A DNA stretch of 64,000 nucleotides from Desarmillaria ectypa. Taxonomy: Eukaryota > Basidiomycota > Agaricomycetes > Agaricales > Physalacriaceae. The position numbers and the translations under genes are program-made. Where the stretch lies: assembly GCA_030407005.1 (NCBI GenBank), contig JAUDYN010000007.1, positions 992,001-1,056,000 on the forward strand, written 5' to 3'. This document shows, in pieces, positions 23,097 to 34,839 of this stretch (position 1 is its first letter; every line of letters begins with the position of its first letter). The notes below the pieces were generated by a model. It worked only from the letters and a program-made list of their open reading frames with translations. It was not told where the DNA came from and did not search any database.

Positions 23097-24763
23097 CTAT
23101 AGACCAAGCTCCTTACCACCCCATTGGTAACTTATCCTCAACGGGTCCTCGGCTAGATGTGCATCATCATCATCATCATCTGGGTCTTCAAATACACGGC
23201 GTGGCCTCCGCATTTGTACTCCCAGATGTCGACGTAGAAGCGAAACAACATGCTCCGGATCAATAATCATATTCGTACCTCCCTGGCTGCTAGGCTCAAC
23301 TACCAACGCGGCATATGTCTGCGAGAGCATCGATGCTTCTTCGTATATGGCCATCGATGTGTAGCTGGTAGGCATCATCTCAATTACCAACGTTCCTCTC
23401 GCAGCCCAGCGGTGGTGGTACATCGCTCCACCGTGAGGACCAATTACCGCTATGACGTTCTCGTTGCACCACTTGAAGAACTTGGGAACGTCATCGAGCA
23501 TGCCTTCCGAAAAGATGACAATTTCTTCGCCTTTCCCTCGTTCCGTGAGGTAGGCTTCGATGGCATTGAGAAGTTCTGGCTCGTTGAGGACTCTCCGTCC
23601 TGTATTCCGCGTGTGAATATGACGGTCGGATCGTGACATATACAAAATCTACTTTCATGAATAAGGCCAAATTCAAGGACTGATGAAGCCACGCACCTTG
23701 TTCCGTGTAGCAGACTGCTTCATATAATCTATTCCGAATGCCTCTAACGTTTTCAACGACAGCCATGGATGCACCAACACGGTTCGACACGAAAAGATCA
23801 TTCTTTCGGCGAAGATGTCCTTTCTGGCTCGATACAGGACGTGCTCGCTGTCAAATCCAAGCCCTTTCCATAGCTGCTTGACGAAACCGTTTCCCTGTCG
23901 ACCGGTGATAACGTACGGGGTCTCGCGGCCGTAGGTGAGATGGGAGCCTTGAGCAGTGATGTGCGTTATATGATCAAGATAATGCTGGAATGCGTAGGAT
24001 TCAGGTGAAAGAGCAACCAGGGCAGTGCCGTAGATACGCGGAGAGTTGGGTCGAGCCAGGACTTCGCTCGCATCAAATGGCTGGATGCCTTCGGACGAGC
24101 CTAGCTTGGCCATACATGTGTCGTCAGACCAGCGGTCATACAATTTTGGAGACAGATATGTGACATTTTCAAAGACCTACTCACACCACGCTCAGTATGT
24201 TGTCACAATTGAAAGAAAATTATAATACGCACAAAATTCTGCCCAGACTGACCTTTGTATACAAGCCAATTATTGGCCTGCAATACTCCACGATCGTTAA
24301 TGCTCGCCACAGCCCTACGCCACTGTGCACGATGGTCCAACGTCGCGAAATAGGGCTGTCGTATCTCGAATGCTGGATATATCAGTTCTTCCGCGTATAG
24401 CACCTGTTTCGGCAACCTTTGTGCTACGCAAGGTGCGTAGTAAGGAGGCAGGCCGAAGGTGCAATTACTCAAGCTGAACGGGATCCATGGTGTGCTTGGT
24501 CTTGACCAGGTTTCATTATGATCCAACAGCTGAATATATTCGGCGAGATTGTGAGATTCCTGGCCTGCAGTGTACACATATTTTGGAGCTAGCTTGGTTT
24601 GGTTGGAAATGAGTAAATCGTGAAAGGTAATGTAAACCGTTACGGACAGCATTAACAGGAGCATGAATGCTACTCGCCGTATGACACGAAAGGCCATTTT
24701 GCGGCGACAAGCAGAGCGAGGGACCATTCCTGCGTTGCGCAGCCAGGCCTTTCCCACGGCCAT
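23097..24763 (-). CDS. GT61-family glycosyltransferase, type II membrane protein
   Basis: Golgi/ER glycosyltransferase of CAZy family GT61 (DUF563). ATG 24763. A basic N-terminal tail is followed by one signal-anchor helix (about residues 30-47, VAFMLLLMLSVTVYITF). The lumenal part includes CTFGLPPYYAPCVAQRLPKQ and NNWLVYKGQSGQNF, then an intron. Exon 2 runs VFENVTYLSPKLYDRW to HPWLSLKTLEAFGIDYMKQS, and exon 3 has MYMSRSDRHIHTRNTGRRVL and the hallmark VIAVIGPHGGAMYHHRWA followed by GTLVIEMMPTSYTSMA. The C-terminus has a run of six Asp encoded by a GAT repeat and ends GGKELGL. The family transfers xylose, GlcNAc or related sugars to glycans or Ser/Thr. Donor and acceptor here are unknown. Three exons, frame intact. 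A dead paralog lies at 17003-18450. Confidence 0.87.
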
Positions 24764-24984
24764 CCCGGTGGCCAGACCGCCGCCTCATATTCCAACATTA
24801 TTCAATCACTCGGAATACTCACTATATTTATGGTAAGTACTACGAAGACTCTATTCACAATGACATCTGTTAAAAAATAGAATCCTGTTCTCGGAAAAAA
24901 TATACAGTACAGGTTCCTCCGCGTTACAATGGGATATAGTAATACCAAGTTTCTCAACAGGAACTAAACACGAAGTTTACCATG

Positions 24985-25977
24985 CTATGCTCCGAACCCA
25001 GAGTAGTCTGAGCCACTATTAGATCCAGGAATATCTGGACCAGAAGGACCAATAGAATCATCGGATTGAGCCTCATAGTCGTCGTTAGAATTAGTATAAT
25101 GGCCATTGCTGCATGACTTCTTGGCTTTGCTGTACGCTTCCTGATAATATTTATCGTATTCCTCCTTTGAAGAGCATGTTCCTTCAATGTATATTCGCCT
25201 GAGGAAATGTTTAGCCTATCGCAACAAGAAAGACTGGGCAAAACAATGATATACGCGGAAATGTCCCTCTTATTTCCAACCGACCCTTTCCTACAGTCGA
25301 TCATTGCTTGCTGCGTTCCAGCGGTTTGCGCCGTAGGTTTGCAGTTCATGGACCTCATCGGGTCATTGGAGAATCTTTTGATGAAGTCATGAGATAACAC
25401 GTGAGCTAGAAGGAAAAGACAACACACGTAGACCAATCTCGTGGAACAGCAACGACCAGCGACATTGAAGACAGAAGCAATACGATGTTTGGATGCATAA
25501 AAATACGCAATAGCCCGTGAAAAGTTGTTGGAGAGCAGGAGGACCAGCCCCTGCCAGGGGAACGAGTTGAACTGCTCCGCCCATTTATAGGCCCAAATCC
25601 AGTGCATCGTCAGGACGAAGAGGATCTGCACGCTGTGTCAAGCATTCGTCGTCATAGCTGATAGATGGAAAGATGGATCTCGGGTTGCCAAGAAAGGCAC
25701 TACAATCTGACGAGAGGCAGAACCAGTGAAAAAGGTACTTGGTTTCAGATAAGATACTGAAAGAACTAGCGCAAATCTCAACAAAAGTCCACAGCCAAAT
25801 GCTGTAAGGTGGGTGCATGTGGGTCGATTGTGATCCTGAGAACGCCCTGAAGACGAGTCCGAAACACAAAGACACTAATATGCTTCCGATGGTTAATAAT
25901 TTTGAAGGTAAGCAACCAGTCGATGCCAGCTATACGATAAGGACGTAAAGGATGAGCGAGGAGCAGGTACCGTTCAT
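24985..25977 (-). CDS. Multi-pass membrane protein of unknown function
   Basis: Not recognised. Hydrophobic minus-strand frames join to a possible start MNGTCSSLILYVLI (25977), a membrane-like exon with IWLWTFVEICASSFSILSET and LFHWFCLSSDC, and then a segment with VQILFVLTMHWIWAYKWAEQ, FPWQGLVLLLSNNFSRAIAY and RLVYVCCLFLLAHVLSHDFI. A Cys-containing loop (MNCKPTAQTAGTQQAMIDCR) follows. A final exon reads GRIYIEGTCSSKEEYDKYYQ, then a hydrophilic Ser/Gly/Asp-rich tail ending SDYSGFGA and TAG at 24987-24985. Three or four helices are likely. The junctions near 25640 and 25900 are uncertain and one may hide a frameshift, so it could be a decaying gene. Confidence 0.42.
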
Positions 25978-26915
25978 AAATCTATAACATCGAACGTACC
26001 TGTCAAAGGTTTTACAAAATCGTGGCTATGTACATATGAGTCGACTGATAAGATAAATGCGCGGCAGAGAGAGAAAGGGGTGACTTGTACTAAGTCACGT
26101 TGACTCGATAGCGGTGATAGCGGGTACTGCAAGAAGTGGGCACTAAAATACAGTTAGACCTATATTCTGAAAAATTATCAAAAGACGGGGACCTGAGAAA
26201 GGTTTGCAGTTGTTAACTCGAAGGTCAATATGGACTCGAGGCCAATTTTTGGAAGGGTGAGAGTGTTCAAGTTCAGTACTAAGTCCGAGTCCGAAATCCC
26301 AATGCGAAACAGGTCCGCGTCTTGAGCATCTGGGAAACCAGATCATGGGGAGCAAAGGACCAAATCCAGCTATACCAGACGCTGAAGGGAGTAGGCGGGT
26401 GGAAGCAGATGGCGAAAGAGGTCGACAGTGAAGCACCTCTGAGAGTCGCTGCCAGTATTTACATGTGTAAATGATTGAGGGTATTGCCATCTGCTTCTTT
26501 ATCTTGTCCTATGATAAACCCTTACTGCTCGTACCCGAAGAGCCTCTACTCTGTGCGACGCACTCGATAGTGTGATCACAACGGTATGAGCCTTCGTGGC
26601 CACAGCGCATGGTTCGCCATGTCAGGGCTGTGGGCCCGGCCGTTCCTTATTGGGACCTTGTGTCGGTAACAACACCAACACCTCGCTATGGGCCTATCGC
26701 CGACGTTCGAAGATGGTAGGATGCCAAGTCATTAATTAATATCGATAGTCTGCTGCATAGAAAATTACATGCTCTGTCGGGTTGCGAGGCCGCCCGAGCT
26801 TCCTTGACCCGGGAATTGATCGCCCAACATGGTCACCCATTACCAATTGTAGGTAAACGTTCCGTGGAAGGTAAACGAGGTATAGCGGATCAACTACCCG
26901 AACGCACACGATGAA
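25978..26915. other. Intergenic, possible gene fragment
   Basis: Minus-strand sequence 26143-26490 can be read with a candidate intron (gtatag...tttcccag) into a short hydrophobic/acidic segment RIGISDSDLVLNLNTLTLP and a stop, but no family is recognised and no start is clear. The rest shows nothing. Confidence 0.3.
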
Positions 26916-27619
26916 TCACCCTCGCCCTGCGGCACTAACGGCTGACGATACTGATAGGGATGATAATTTCTGTTTCGTCGTGCTGGGATGGAATTGGTAT
27001 ATGATGAGGTACGCGAGAGCAAAGACAGACGTACCTTGACTGCTTTTCCTCTCAGAGTTCGCGTTTGGAGTGAAATCTCCTAGGGATGGATGAGCTTCTG
27101 GCTTCAGAACGTTGCCCGTTAGCGCCCATGTGTCTGTAAAGAAACAATCAGTGATGACCGAGCCAACAGCAAAAGCCAATTCATGCTTACCATACTGCGG
27201 CTCGAACGTACTCGTGAGGGAACGAACCGGGGCTGAACTCTCCTGCGCGTTACTCGATTTCGAGTCAATGCTAATAGCTGCAAGTGAGTTTGCGAGCGCC
27301 TCCTCCTCCATCACTTCTGACTCTTCTCGAATACGCTCCTTCTCACGATGCTGCATCTGCCTGATCTTCAACAACGTTAGGCGGGTATCTGCAACCAGAA
27401 CAGCATCAGAGGACTGCCACTATACACAGTTGACAAATGGGACATACCCGACATATTTTGCCCTGAAGAGTCCAGTGATTTGTACCATATAGGATCTGAA
27501 GGCACATTGTCAAGACTGAGAGATTCGGATGTGCCCGGGAGAGGGGGGTAGATTGACACTTCAGGTTGTGCGCCTACTTGCGTAGCAAGGAAGAGCGTAG
27601 TGCGCCAATTTCGGGGCAT
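26916..27619 (-). CDS. Small protein of unknown family, member B
   Basis: Paralog of members A (11341-12090) and C (29687-30097). Start MPRNWRTTLFLATQVG at 27619. Exon 1 contains SIYPPLPGTSESLSLDN and PSDPIWYKSLDSSGQNMS, then a phase-1 intron (donor GTATGT). Exon 2 begins DTRLTLLKIRQMQHREKERI and continues EESEVMEEEALANSLAAISI, a probable charged helix. It ends EPQY with a second phase-1 intron, after which come DTWALTGNVLKPEAHPSLG, DFTPNANSERKSSQ and a short last exon VSSAVSAAGRG to TGA 26918-26916. About 190 residues, no signal peptide or membrane helix. The paired intron positions match A and C exactly. Function unknown. Confidence 0.6.
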
Positions 27620-29686
27620 CTTGATGGCAGCAGGGCAACAATGCCCTCTGAGGAAGAGTGTCAAACGCGTAATCCAGTCAACAATGTTGAGAAAACAAAG
27701 CAATGATTTATAGGCCTTCCAACTTCCCACGAACGCGGTGGCATTTGATACGGCTAAACGCTAATTGGGTGCATGAAGGTGGGTGGGTCTGGTATATTGT
27801 CTCTCGACGCCACTGGGAAGCGGACGTAACGATATACAAACTAGACTGAGATATCACCGGGTTGCGCATCAAAGGAGTGAATTAGAACATGATGTCAAAT
27901 CATGAGTCGTCGGCTGACGAACTTCGCCGCCGTCGTGTAACTAGCACTCTAAAAGGTTCGACGCTTAACATTTAAGACCTATGTCGTTGATGTGATCTCA
28001 AAAATTCGCTTGAATGGTAGAATGAGGTGCTTACCTCTTTAATATTCTCTGATCTGCAATTCATGGATCAAGTTTTGACCGGTCCTGCTGACAAACCGAA
28101 CACTTCCATGAATATCGATTGTACATTAAGAACTCGATTCTTATCGAAACCAGAACCACCCCAATTATTCCGCAGCCATGGTTTCCGGATGGGTTTTGTC
28201 ATAGTTCTAGTCTATCGAAGTTCCCATCATTGTGGAACACGCTCAGCCAGGATAAATGGACTTGAGTTTGCTATCTGGGGGATCTCCGGCACTTTGTATC
28301 GCCGCAAGGTTGTCATCGAAAAAGCCGAAGGCAAGAATGGAAAAGAAGCATGCTATCATGGTACACGGTCGGGCCCATCGTCGCACTTGGGCCAAGTATT
28401 GATGCAGCTTCCGCATTGACGATCGACCAAGGAAGTATTAATGGCGCGTTAGATATAAAAGTAACATGCTTGCCAGGACAATGGACTTGACGTGTTCGAG
28501 TCCTCAAATGATGTGATGTTCAGGGTGCTGGCTAGCGGAGAACGTATATGGTATCAGGACCGCAGCATGATGAGGCCCAAGCGTGCCGACCGAGAGAATC
28601 AAAGATAGTAGTCACGAGCTATTTGCAGTGCAGCGAGTCGTGCGGCCGAGTTGACGATAGGTTTGCACGAAAAAGCATAATTGTGTCTGGATCGCGTGGG
28701 GGCAGGGCAGTCCACAGGCAGGTGACTCTGCTAATATGTAGAGGAAGTATGAGATATCGATGGAACGTTGTCCAGGTGCTCAGCGCAGTGGTATCCGCAC
28801 GGTGGGAAGCGATATCACCGTGGGCTTTTGGACCCACTCAGCGTCCTTATATAGTGTTGCCTAAGGATCGTGGTATGCACGAGGCGGTCCTGGATGGAAG
28901 ACACGGAAAACATTGTTCGATAAATCTGGTCTAGTCACGGAAGTCAGCAAACGGGAGAAGAACGGTTGACGCAGACGGAAGGCCATGCCGTCGTGGAAGC
29001 AAAAGTACATCGATTTCTTCATTTGGTCGTGTTTGTCCGTCGAAACACGACGAGGTATTCGGATTGGTTGGTAATCACCTCGCAAAATCAAGTTCGGACG
29101 GAGACTCTGAGAATTGGCCAGTTGTAATGATGTCCTAGCCGCTTGTAGCGCCCAAATTACTATCTTATCATACTCCCAGTTGGGATAGATAACGAATCGA
29201 ATGTCATTAGATGGAAAAAAAATATATTAGAATTTGAATTCGAGTACTGAGTTGAGTCACTACGGGAGAGGCCGAGGATACCAATAGCAAATCATAACAG
29301 TGTAAAGAATTATGGGATAAATGGAAGTGTAATATTACCCTTCCATTGCCAACTATTTGTTCGATGACTGATACTACCTTACAGCAACGCATGACGATAA
29401 CTATAAACAAAACTATAGAACATGTTGATATGAAGAACAGCGGTGATTTGAAAAGTCAAGACAGTCAATATTAATAGCGGCCGGGTTTAGGCGGCTCATA
29501 AGCATAGGGCGAAAGCATCCGATGTGCTAAGGGCAATATACTAAACAGTACGACCGTGAGAAGAATATCAACTCCACTCACAGACTGGATGCGAGCTCGA
29601 CGAAGAGAAGAACCTCATCGAATGGCTCTGATGCTGTTGCGCGTGGAGCGCGGAAGAAAATGCGCGTGGAGCTATAATTGCACACG
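27620..29686. other. Gene-poor interval
   Basis: Member B promoter (TTTATAGG-type element near 27707) and unassigned sequence. Frames of 117-130 codons at 28027-28419 (+) and 28548-28934 (+), with antisense counterparts, show no motif, codon structure or neighbours that would support a gene. Confidence 0.4.
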
Positions 29687-30097
29687 TCAAACATAAAAGC
29701 CTGAAAAGAAGAACGACGTACTGTACGGCGCGGCGGGGGCGTTATTTACAGAGTGCATACATCGGGGGCTACCATATAGATCCGGCGAGGTGTCCATCAC
29801 CATGTTGTCTGAGTCCTCATCGCTGCTACTCTCCCGATCTGGGACAGTCCGTAGACGACGGACCTTGTAGCGGGCTTGACGGATGGAAATCACATCCAGA
29901 CGTGTGTCTGTTGCGTCAAGGTGAGCGTACGGTGCGGCGAGAAGGCAGGTCGCCTTACTGGAGCGCATGGGTTTGTAGCGGGGGGGAATAAACCAGAGTG
30001 GACTTAGACTCTGGGCTCTCTGGGAGCTCGTCGTGAGCGCGTCGAAATTGTTCAGGTCAAGGTCATCGCTGAGTGGGGGGAGTTCATAGTAAGGCAT
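29687..30097 (-). CDS. Small protein of unknown family, member C
   Basis: Shortest member of the three-gene family. The start is set at 30097 (MPYYELPPLSDDLDLNNFD) because A and B also begin M-P, although the frame stays open to another ATG at 30250. Exon 1 contains SLSPLWFIPPRYKPMRSS and ends in a phase-1 donor GTAAGG. Exon 2 begins NTRLDVISIRQARYKVRRLR, then an acidic stretch DRESSSDEDSDNMVMDTS and DLY. The phase-1 intron after TAT G joins to a last exon coding only GFYV and TGA (29689-29687). So C lacks the longer third exon region of A and B, or is 3'-truncated. No membrane or signal sequence. Function unknown. Confidence 0.5.
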   Translation of the reverse strand: MPYYELPPLSDDLDLNNFDALTTSSQRAQSLSPLWFIPPRYKPMRSSKATCLLAAPYAHLDATDTRLDVISIRQARYKVRRLRTVPDRESSSDEDSDNMVMDTSPDLYGSPRCMHSVNNAPAAPYSTSFFFSGFYV

Positions 30098-32301
30098 ATT
30101 GAGACACGGATGAGATTGGGGGCGGAACGAATTGATGGAGAAATTTCTAGGGAGGTGGGTTGAAGAAGTCAAGGCGCGTTGTGTCGGAGTTTCGATTTCG
30201 TTATCTTCGTGGTTTCCAAACCGAGAACTAATAAGGTTCAGAGAAAACATACCGTAATCCTTGCCTATTTGTGCCCCTTGAAAATTCTTATGGTCATCCG
30301 TTTAATGAAGGGAGCGTCCTGGTTGGCTTGATACTAGCAGGCGGAACCCTACTGGGACCTATTAAAGGGAATGATATATATAGTTACTTCCCAAGGTCGG
30401 GTAGAAATAACAAGGCATACCAGCAGGAATGTCCGAGCGTCCTGCTACCCACGAAGAGCGACGATCCTTATTTTCATGCTGACCGAGGAGGGTTCGTTGG
30501 ATCCGTCAACAACATGGATGGCATGGGCGCTGTAGTCGGAACAACAGTTCTTGATGACCCACTGATCCTGGACCTAATATCCCAATGCGGAGCCGCCTCA
30601 CTCCTCATGCCAACGGTCTGTCTTTGACTATCCAGCGCACTATCAGCTGAGCCACAGCATCCGGAAAACGATCCATGAGGGAAGCCACCTAGGACGTGAG
30701 AATGACGTCGACTAAGAATCACAGAACCTTGGAACGGATTCCCTGCGGAATGGGAGGTTTAGGAACGGGTGACACGAGTATCCTAGTCTAGGTGGCCCGT
30801 GACAGCGTAGTTAAGGTCAAGATAGGATAAATTTCTGATACCTGGGATAGGTTAGCGAGACAGATTTTCGGTTATTACCTGCAACATACCTTGATGACCG
30901 CTGACCCACGATGCTGAAGTCAAAGTCACCATTTCGCCAGTTTGCCCAGTACTGTCACCTAGATAACCAGCATCCCTGCAGGCCTTTGGATCCGACTAAT
31001 GGTCCCGCTGATATGCTAAGCTTGATGTCACTAAGCCCACGCATGCACAGCGAGGTCCGTGCGCCAAACTGACGTTAAGAGGACACCAGGAGGCCGATGG
31101 TGATGATTATTAGTTTGATTTGCCTGCCAAAGGCACAACAGAGCTACGAGTAGTGGAGTATTAGCCTTACCGCCTAGGCGTGTAGGCGAGTCACAAAATT
31201 CGCGTGGAATGGGCATGGTCGTTGATGACTGATCATTCCTGATCACGAGTCGAAATGCAGCTTGAACTTGTACCGTCATCTGGCACCGTTCCCTTCGTCA
31301 GCTTAGCCATTTTCTATCGAACACATGAAAACAACGACTAATGGTTGAATGTTGCCCGTCTGCGGTCGGAATATCATACACTTCAGACTGGAGGCGACAT
31401 CTTGAACAAGGCTCTTTTATCCACCGATCTAGAAAACGTTACCTTGCAGACTGCTGCCTATGATTTGTTGTCCTGGCAGCTACATATGGCTCCACACGGG
31501 AAGATGTCTGTCCGACTGCAAGGCCGCGGTAAAACTTGGGACGGAAGAACCACGCTCAATACCTCTGCGGCCTGGCGTGTGCACTGGCGGAAGCTACAAC
31601 GTAGTATCGGGACTTCCGGATGTTTATGGAACGATCTAAGCGGTACGCCGCGTAAATTAGCATCCAGTGAACTCATTATTGACTCCATCACCGTCCCCAG
31701 GTAGATGATAACCATCGCGCCGTCTATCGTCCGGTCATTTTCACCTCACGGAGCGTGAGTCATCCGTCCTTGTGAACTTCGGGGGCCTTTTTACTCAACA
31801 AAGCAATGCGGTGGCGGTTATGAAGCTACTCCGAACCGGCGGCTGTTTACTTCCTGACTTGACGGTTAACGTTGATCTCTGGGGACGAGAGTACCGTTCC
31901 ACGTCCTGTCACTCTACTGGACTTTCGGGTTCTTGATATCTCTTGCCAAGTGTGCACTCTCTCGATATCGCCAAACAGGCCAGCTGAATGCGCAATCGCT
32001 CTGTTAGCAACTTCGTTGTTTTCTGAACCATCCCTTGAGCATGGCATTCGTCTCGTCATGGTTCATAATTACTAGAGAGGTCGACCCTATGATCATGATC
32101 TACATACCCCGTGCAGTCGATTTATAAAGATCTTCAGTCATCCCCATCAGCATTATGACACAAGGCGGACGATACTCGTCTTAGGACGTTGTAAAGCTGT
32201 ACTTCACGACAGAGAAGCAAGGGCATTCCAGTTTTACGATACGCGCCTGTCATTCCAAGCCACCCAAGTCTTTCTCCACGAGGTCACGGTCGTGCCCCTC
32301 A
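30098..32301. other. Gene-poor interval upstream of lipase
   Basis: Frames at 30271-30627 (+, 118 codons, with GSVLVGLILAGGTLLGPI) and 31345-31704 (+, 119 codons) are open, but I recognise neither and cannot attach introns or paralogs. Eroded gene fragments are possible. No RNA gene was seen. Confidence 0.35.
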
Positions 32302-32309
32302 TATAAAAG
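32302..32309 (+). promoter_or_regulatory. TATA box of lipase gene
   Basis: TATAAAAG, 67 bp before the lipase start codon. Confidence 0.55.
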
Positions 32310-32368
32310 CCACGCTCGTATGGGTACCTCCGCTGTCGAACTCACATTTTAAGCAGGCACAGCTAAGT

Positions 32369-33732
32369 ATGCTCTGGTTAACTTCCTTCCTTGCTCTCCC
32401 TCTCGTCTCAGTCTTGGCTCTACCCACCAGTGGAATCCAGTCCCGCTGTACCGTCTCCAACGGTTTGTCGGGGCTCATTTTCTCCACCTCAAATTCTTAT
32501 TGATGAACTCCAGTTACATACGATGATCTCGTCTATTACCTTCAATACGCTTCTTCTGCCTATCTTGACGAGTGCGCTAGCCCAAATGGAAATACCCTTG
32601 TTCAACGATACGACAACGAGACTACGAATACTCAGGCATTTCTCGCCCGTGACGACAGCAAGGGCGAAATCGTCATCGTTTTCCGTGGAAGGTTAGTAGA
32701 TACGATGATGTAAAGTACATGTGTCTGATGTTATCGTAAAAAGCTCGACTGTCCGTGATTTGGCAACCGACGGTGATATTCCGCTTGTCGATTTGAGCAT
32801 CCAAGGTGTCAATGCACCCGGTAAACGCCTTTTTTTTGACTGGCCATTTGGATCTAACTGGCCATATAGCCGGCACTCAAGTTCACCATGGTTTTCATAC
32901 TGCGTGAGTTGCCTTTTACATCGAGTCCCAGACCTAGTCCCGAGCATGTCCGCTTAGTTGGAACTCCATTGCTGGTGATGTGATTACAGCAATCCAATCA
33001 GAGTTAGCCAGTCACCCCAATTACACTCTTGCCACATCTGGACATTCCTTGGGCGGGGCGCTTTCCAGTCTGGCCGGGTAAGTGTTCCTCTTTCTTCCGT
33101 GACACAGTACTTATGCGCCATATAGCATCACATTGCAGCAAAACTTTCCAGACGTGTACGCGTTTCCGTCACCGTTTTAGCATGTGTCTGACAATCTGAT
33201 TTTGTCAGTCCGGTAAAAATGTACACCTTTGGTCAACCGAGGTCCGACTATCTTTGGCGTGTCTTCGTGTAGCTGACAACTTCCACAGGACTGGAAACCC
33301 CACCTACGCTTATTTCGTTGATACGCAATTGGGATCTAACATCTTCCGAGGTGTACATGGCAGAGATGGGTACGCTACTGCTCCTCTTGATGATAGCAGC
33401 AATAATAACACGGGCCCACAGGGTTCCTACCATGATATCGGAAGACCTGGGATACCAGCATCATGGTAATTCAGTCCCTGCCGTCTCCCTCACAGACACC
33501 TCACCCGTTGTATGTAGGCGTCGAATACTTCCAAATCGGAGACCCAGCGTCGGCAGAGACCACGAAGGCATGCATTGGCAATGAGGACCCCACATGCTCA
33601 GCATCGATTCCCAGCTCAGGTATCAACATGTACCACCTCGTGGTAAGTATTTCTATTCAGTTTATTCTGTCGTCACTAATCATGATTGAATAGTATTACA
33701 ATATTACGGTCGGAACAGCGTTTTGTGATTAG
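32369..33732 (+). CDS. Secreted class 3 (fungal triacylglycerol) lipase
   Basis: Extracellular alpha/beta-hydrolase lipase cutting acylglycerols. ATG 32369 opens a signal peptide (MLWLTSFLALPLVSVLALP). After the first intron the frame gives VTYDDLVYYLQYASSAYLDE, NTLVQRYDNETTNTQAFLAR and EIVIVFRGSSTVRDL (oxyanion-hole strand). Then come GTQVHHGFHTAWNSIAGDVI and the nucleophile elbow TSGHSLGGALSSLAG with catalytic Ser in G-H-S-L-G. Later exons give VKMYTFGQPRTGNPTYAYFV (Asp region), FRGVHGRDGVPTMISEDLGY-QHHG (catalytic His), VEYFQIGDPASAETTKACIG, SIPSSGINMYHLV and YYNITVGTAFCD before TAG 33730-33732. About nine introns of ~50 nt, no lesion found. The length is normal for the family at about 300 residues. 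Confidence 0.9.
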
Positions 33733-34839
33733 CGTGTCCTTTATTTGTAGTATTAGCTAGTAGAAACCACCTGTCATGCTTATTCTCAGTTTCTCAATAT
33801 ACAGGGCACGACCTTGGTGCAAGATTTGCGTAAGCCAATGGCAGGCAAACCGATACAGAGCAATACACCTATAGCACATTCCCGCGGACGGTTGGATGAT
33901 CTTAATCGCATCGGAGACAAACGCGCTCAATGACAGATAGTTGTCCGAACACGGATACCAAGACGTTACAATTTAAGTCTGACTTATCCGATCTTATTGC
34001 TAGATGAGCAAGACTAATCCTCACTATGGAAACGGCAAGTTTTCGTTCGCTCGGTGGAAGAACGTTTGAGGTTTTGCCAGCATGCAACGTATATAAGGAG
34101 TTACACGGATGCATCGTAATCCACCGTTATGGGCGTACCCAGGAGATGGTGGGATAGTACTGATGGGAACATTGTTGTTGGTCCTCGGCAGTTCAAGGCA
34201 TGGTGAATTGTCACCTCGGAGAACAGCACGTCCGTATCGTTGATTGGGACTTCTCGTGTAATTAGAATCAGCATAATGGATGAAAACCGACAGGGGAGGA
34301 TAAACTGGCAGACAGCCTACGAAATTCATCTGTTCTTGCGAAAAGGTTAATATACGACTTCCAAATATCAACACAAGGTCCCGCAGTCTTGGAGTTACGC
34401 TATTTCACAGATTATCTGCATTTGTGGTTGCCTGTCGTTCCGAGGTGAATTAAAATCGGGATTTCCGATTCAGATGTCTGTGGAATCTAACATTCTTCCC
34501 GTCCTTGCATTAAGTGATTGATAACATCGTATTACACGGTACCGATGTTTCTTGGGAAGGTCTCTTCTCCATTCCTATTGGCAATTTCTATGACGGATTC
34601 TATCCCTATTGTAAAGTGAGCAGGTGGTACCTCATTCCATACAAGTTGTTTGCAGTCGTTGCGACTCGTGCCTCAGAATCTTGGCTAATGGCAGGCTACA
34701 GGCGATGTCAGTTTGCCGCGACCCTGGGGAGCTGCGAATTTTTACAGTAAGGCGTCACCAACTTGTGTTGACATACACGAGGAGCAGTCAGAGTGATCGC
34801 TAAGGACATGGCATTCCAAAAACTTACATAACTCGAGTT
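33733..34839. other. Intergenic
   Basis: 3' flank of the lipase and 3' side of the dehydrogenase pseudogene. Frames such as 34024-34374 (-) and 34514-34750 (+) have no recognisable content. Confidence 0.4.

Noticed and set aside
23162..23180. CATCATCATCATCATCATC, a poly-His-like run on the plus strand
   Set aside because: It is the complement of the GAT repeat that codes the Asp run in the C-terminus of the minus-strand GT61 gene.
25585..25875. Pheromone-receptor (STE3-like) gene
   Set aside because: Hydrophobic segments are present but no STE3 motifs, and no CaaX pheromone precursor was found nearby.
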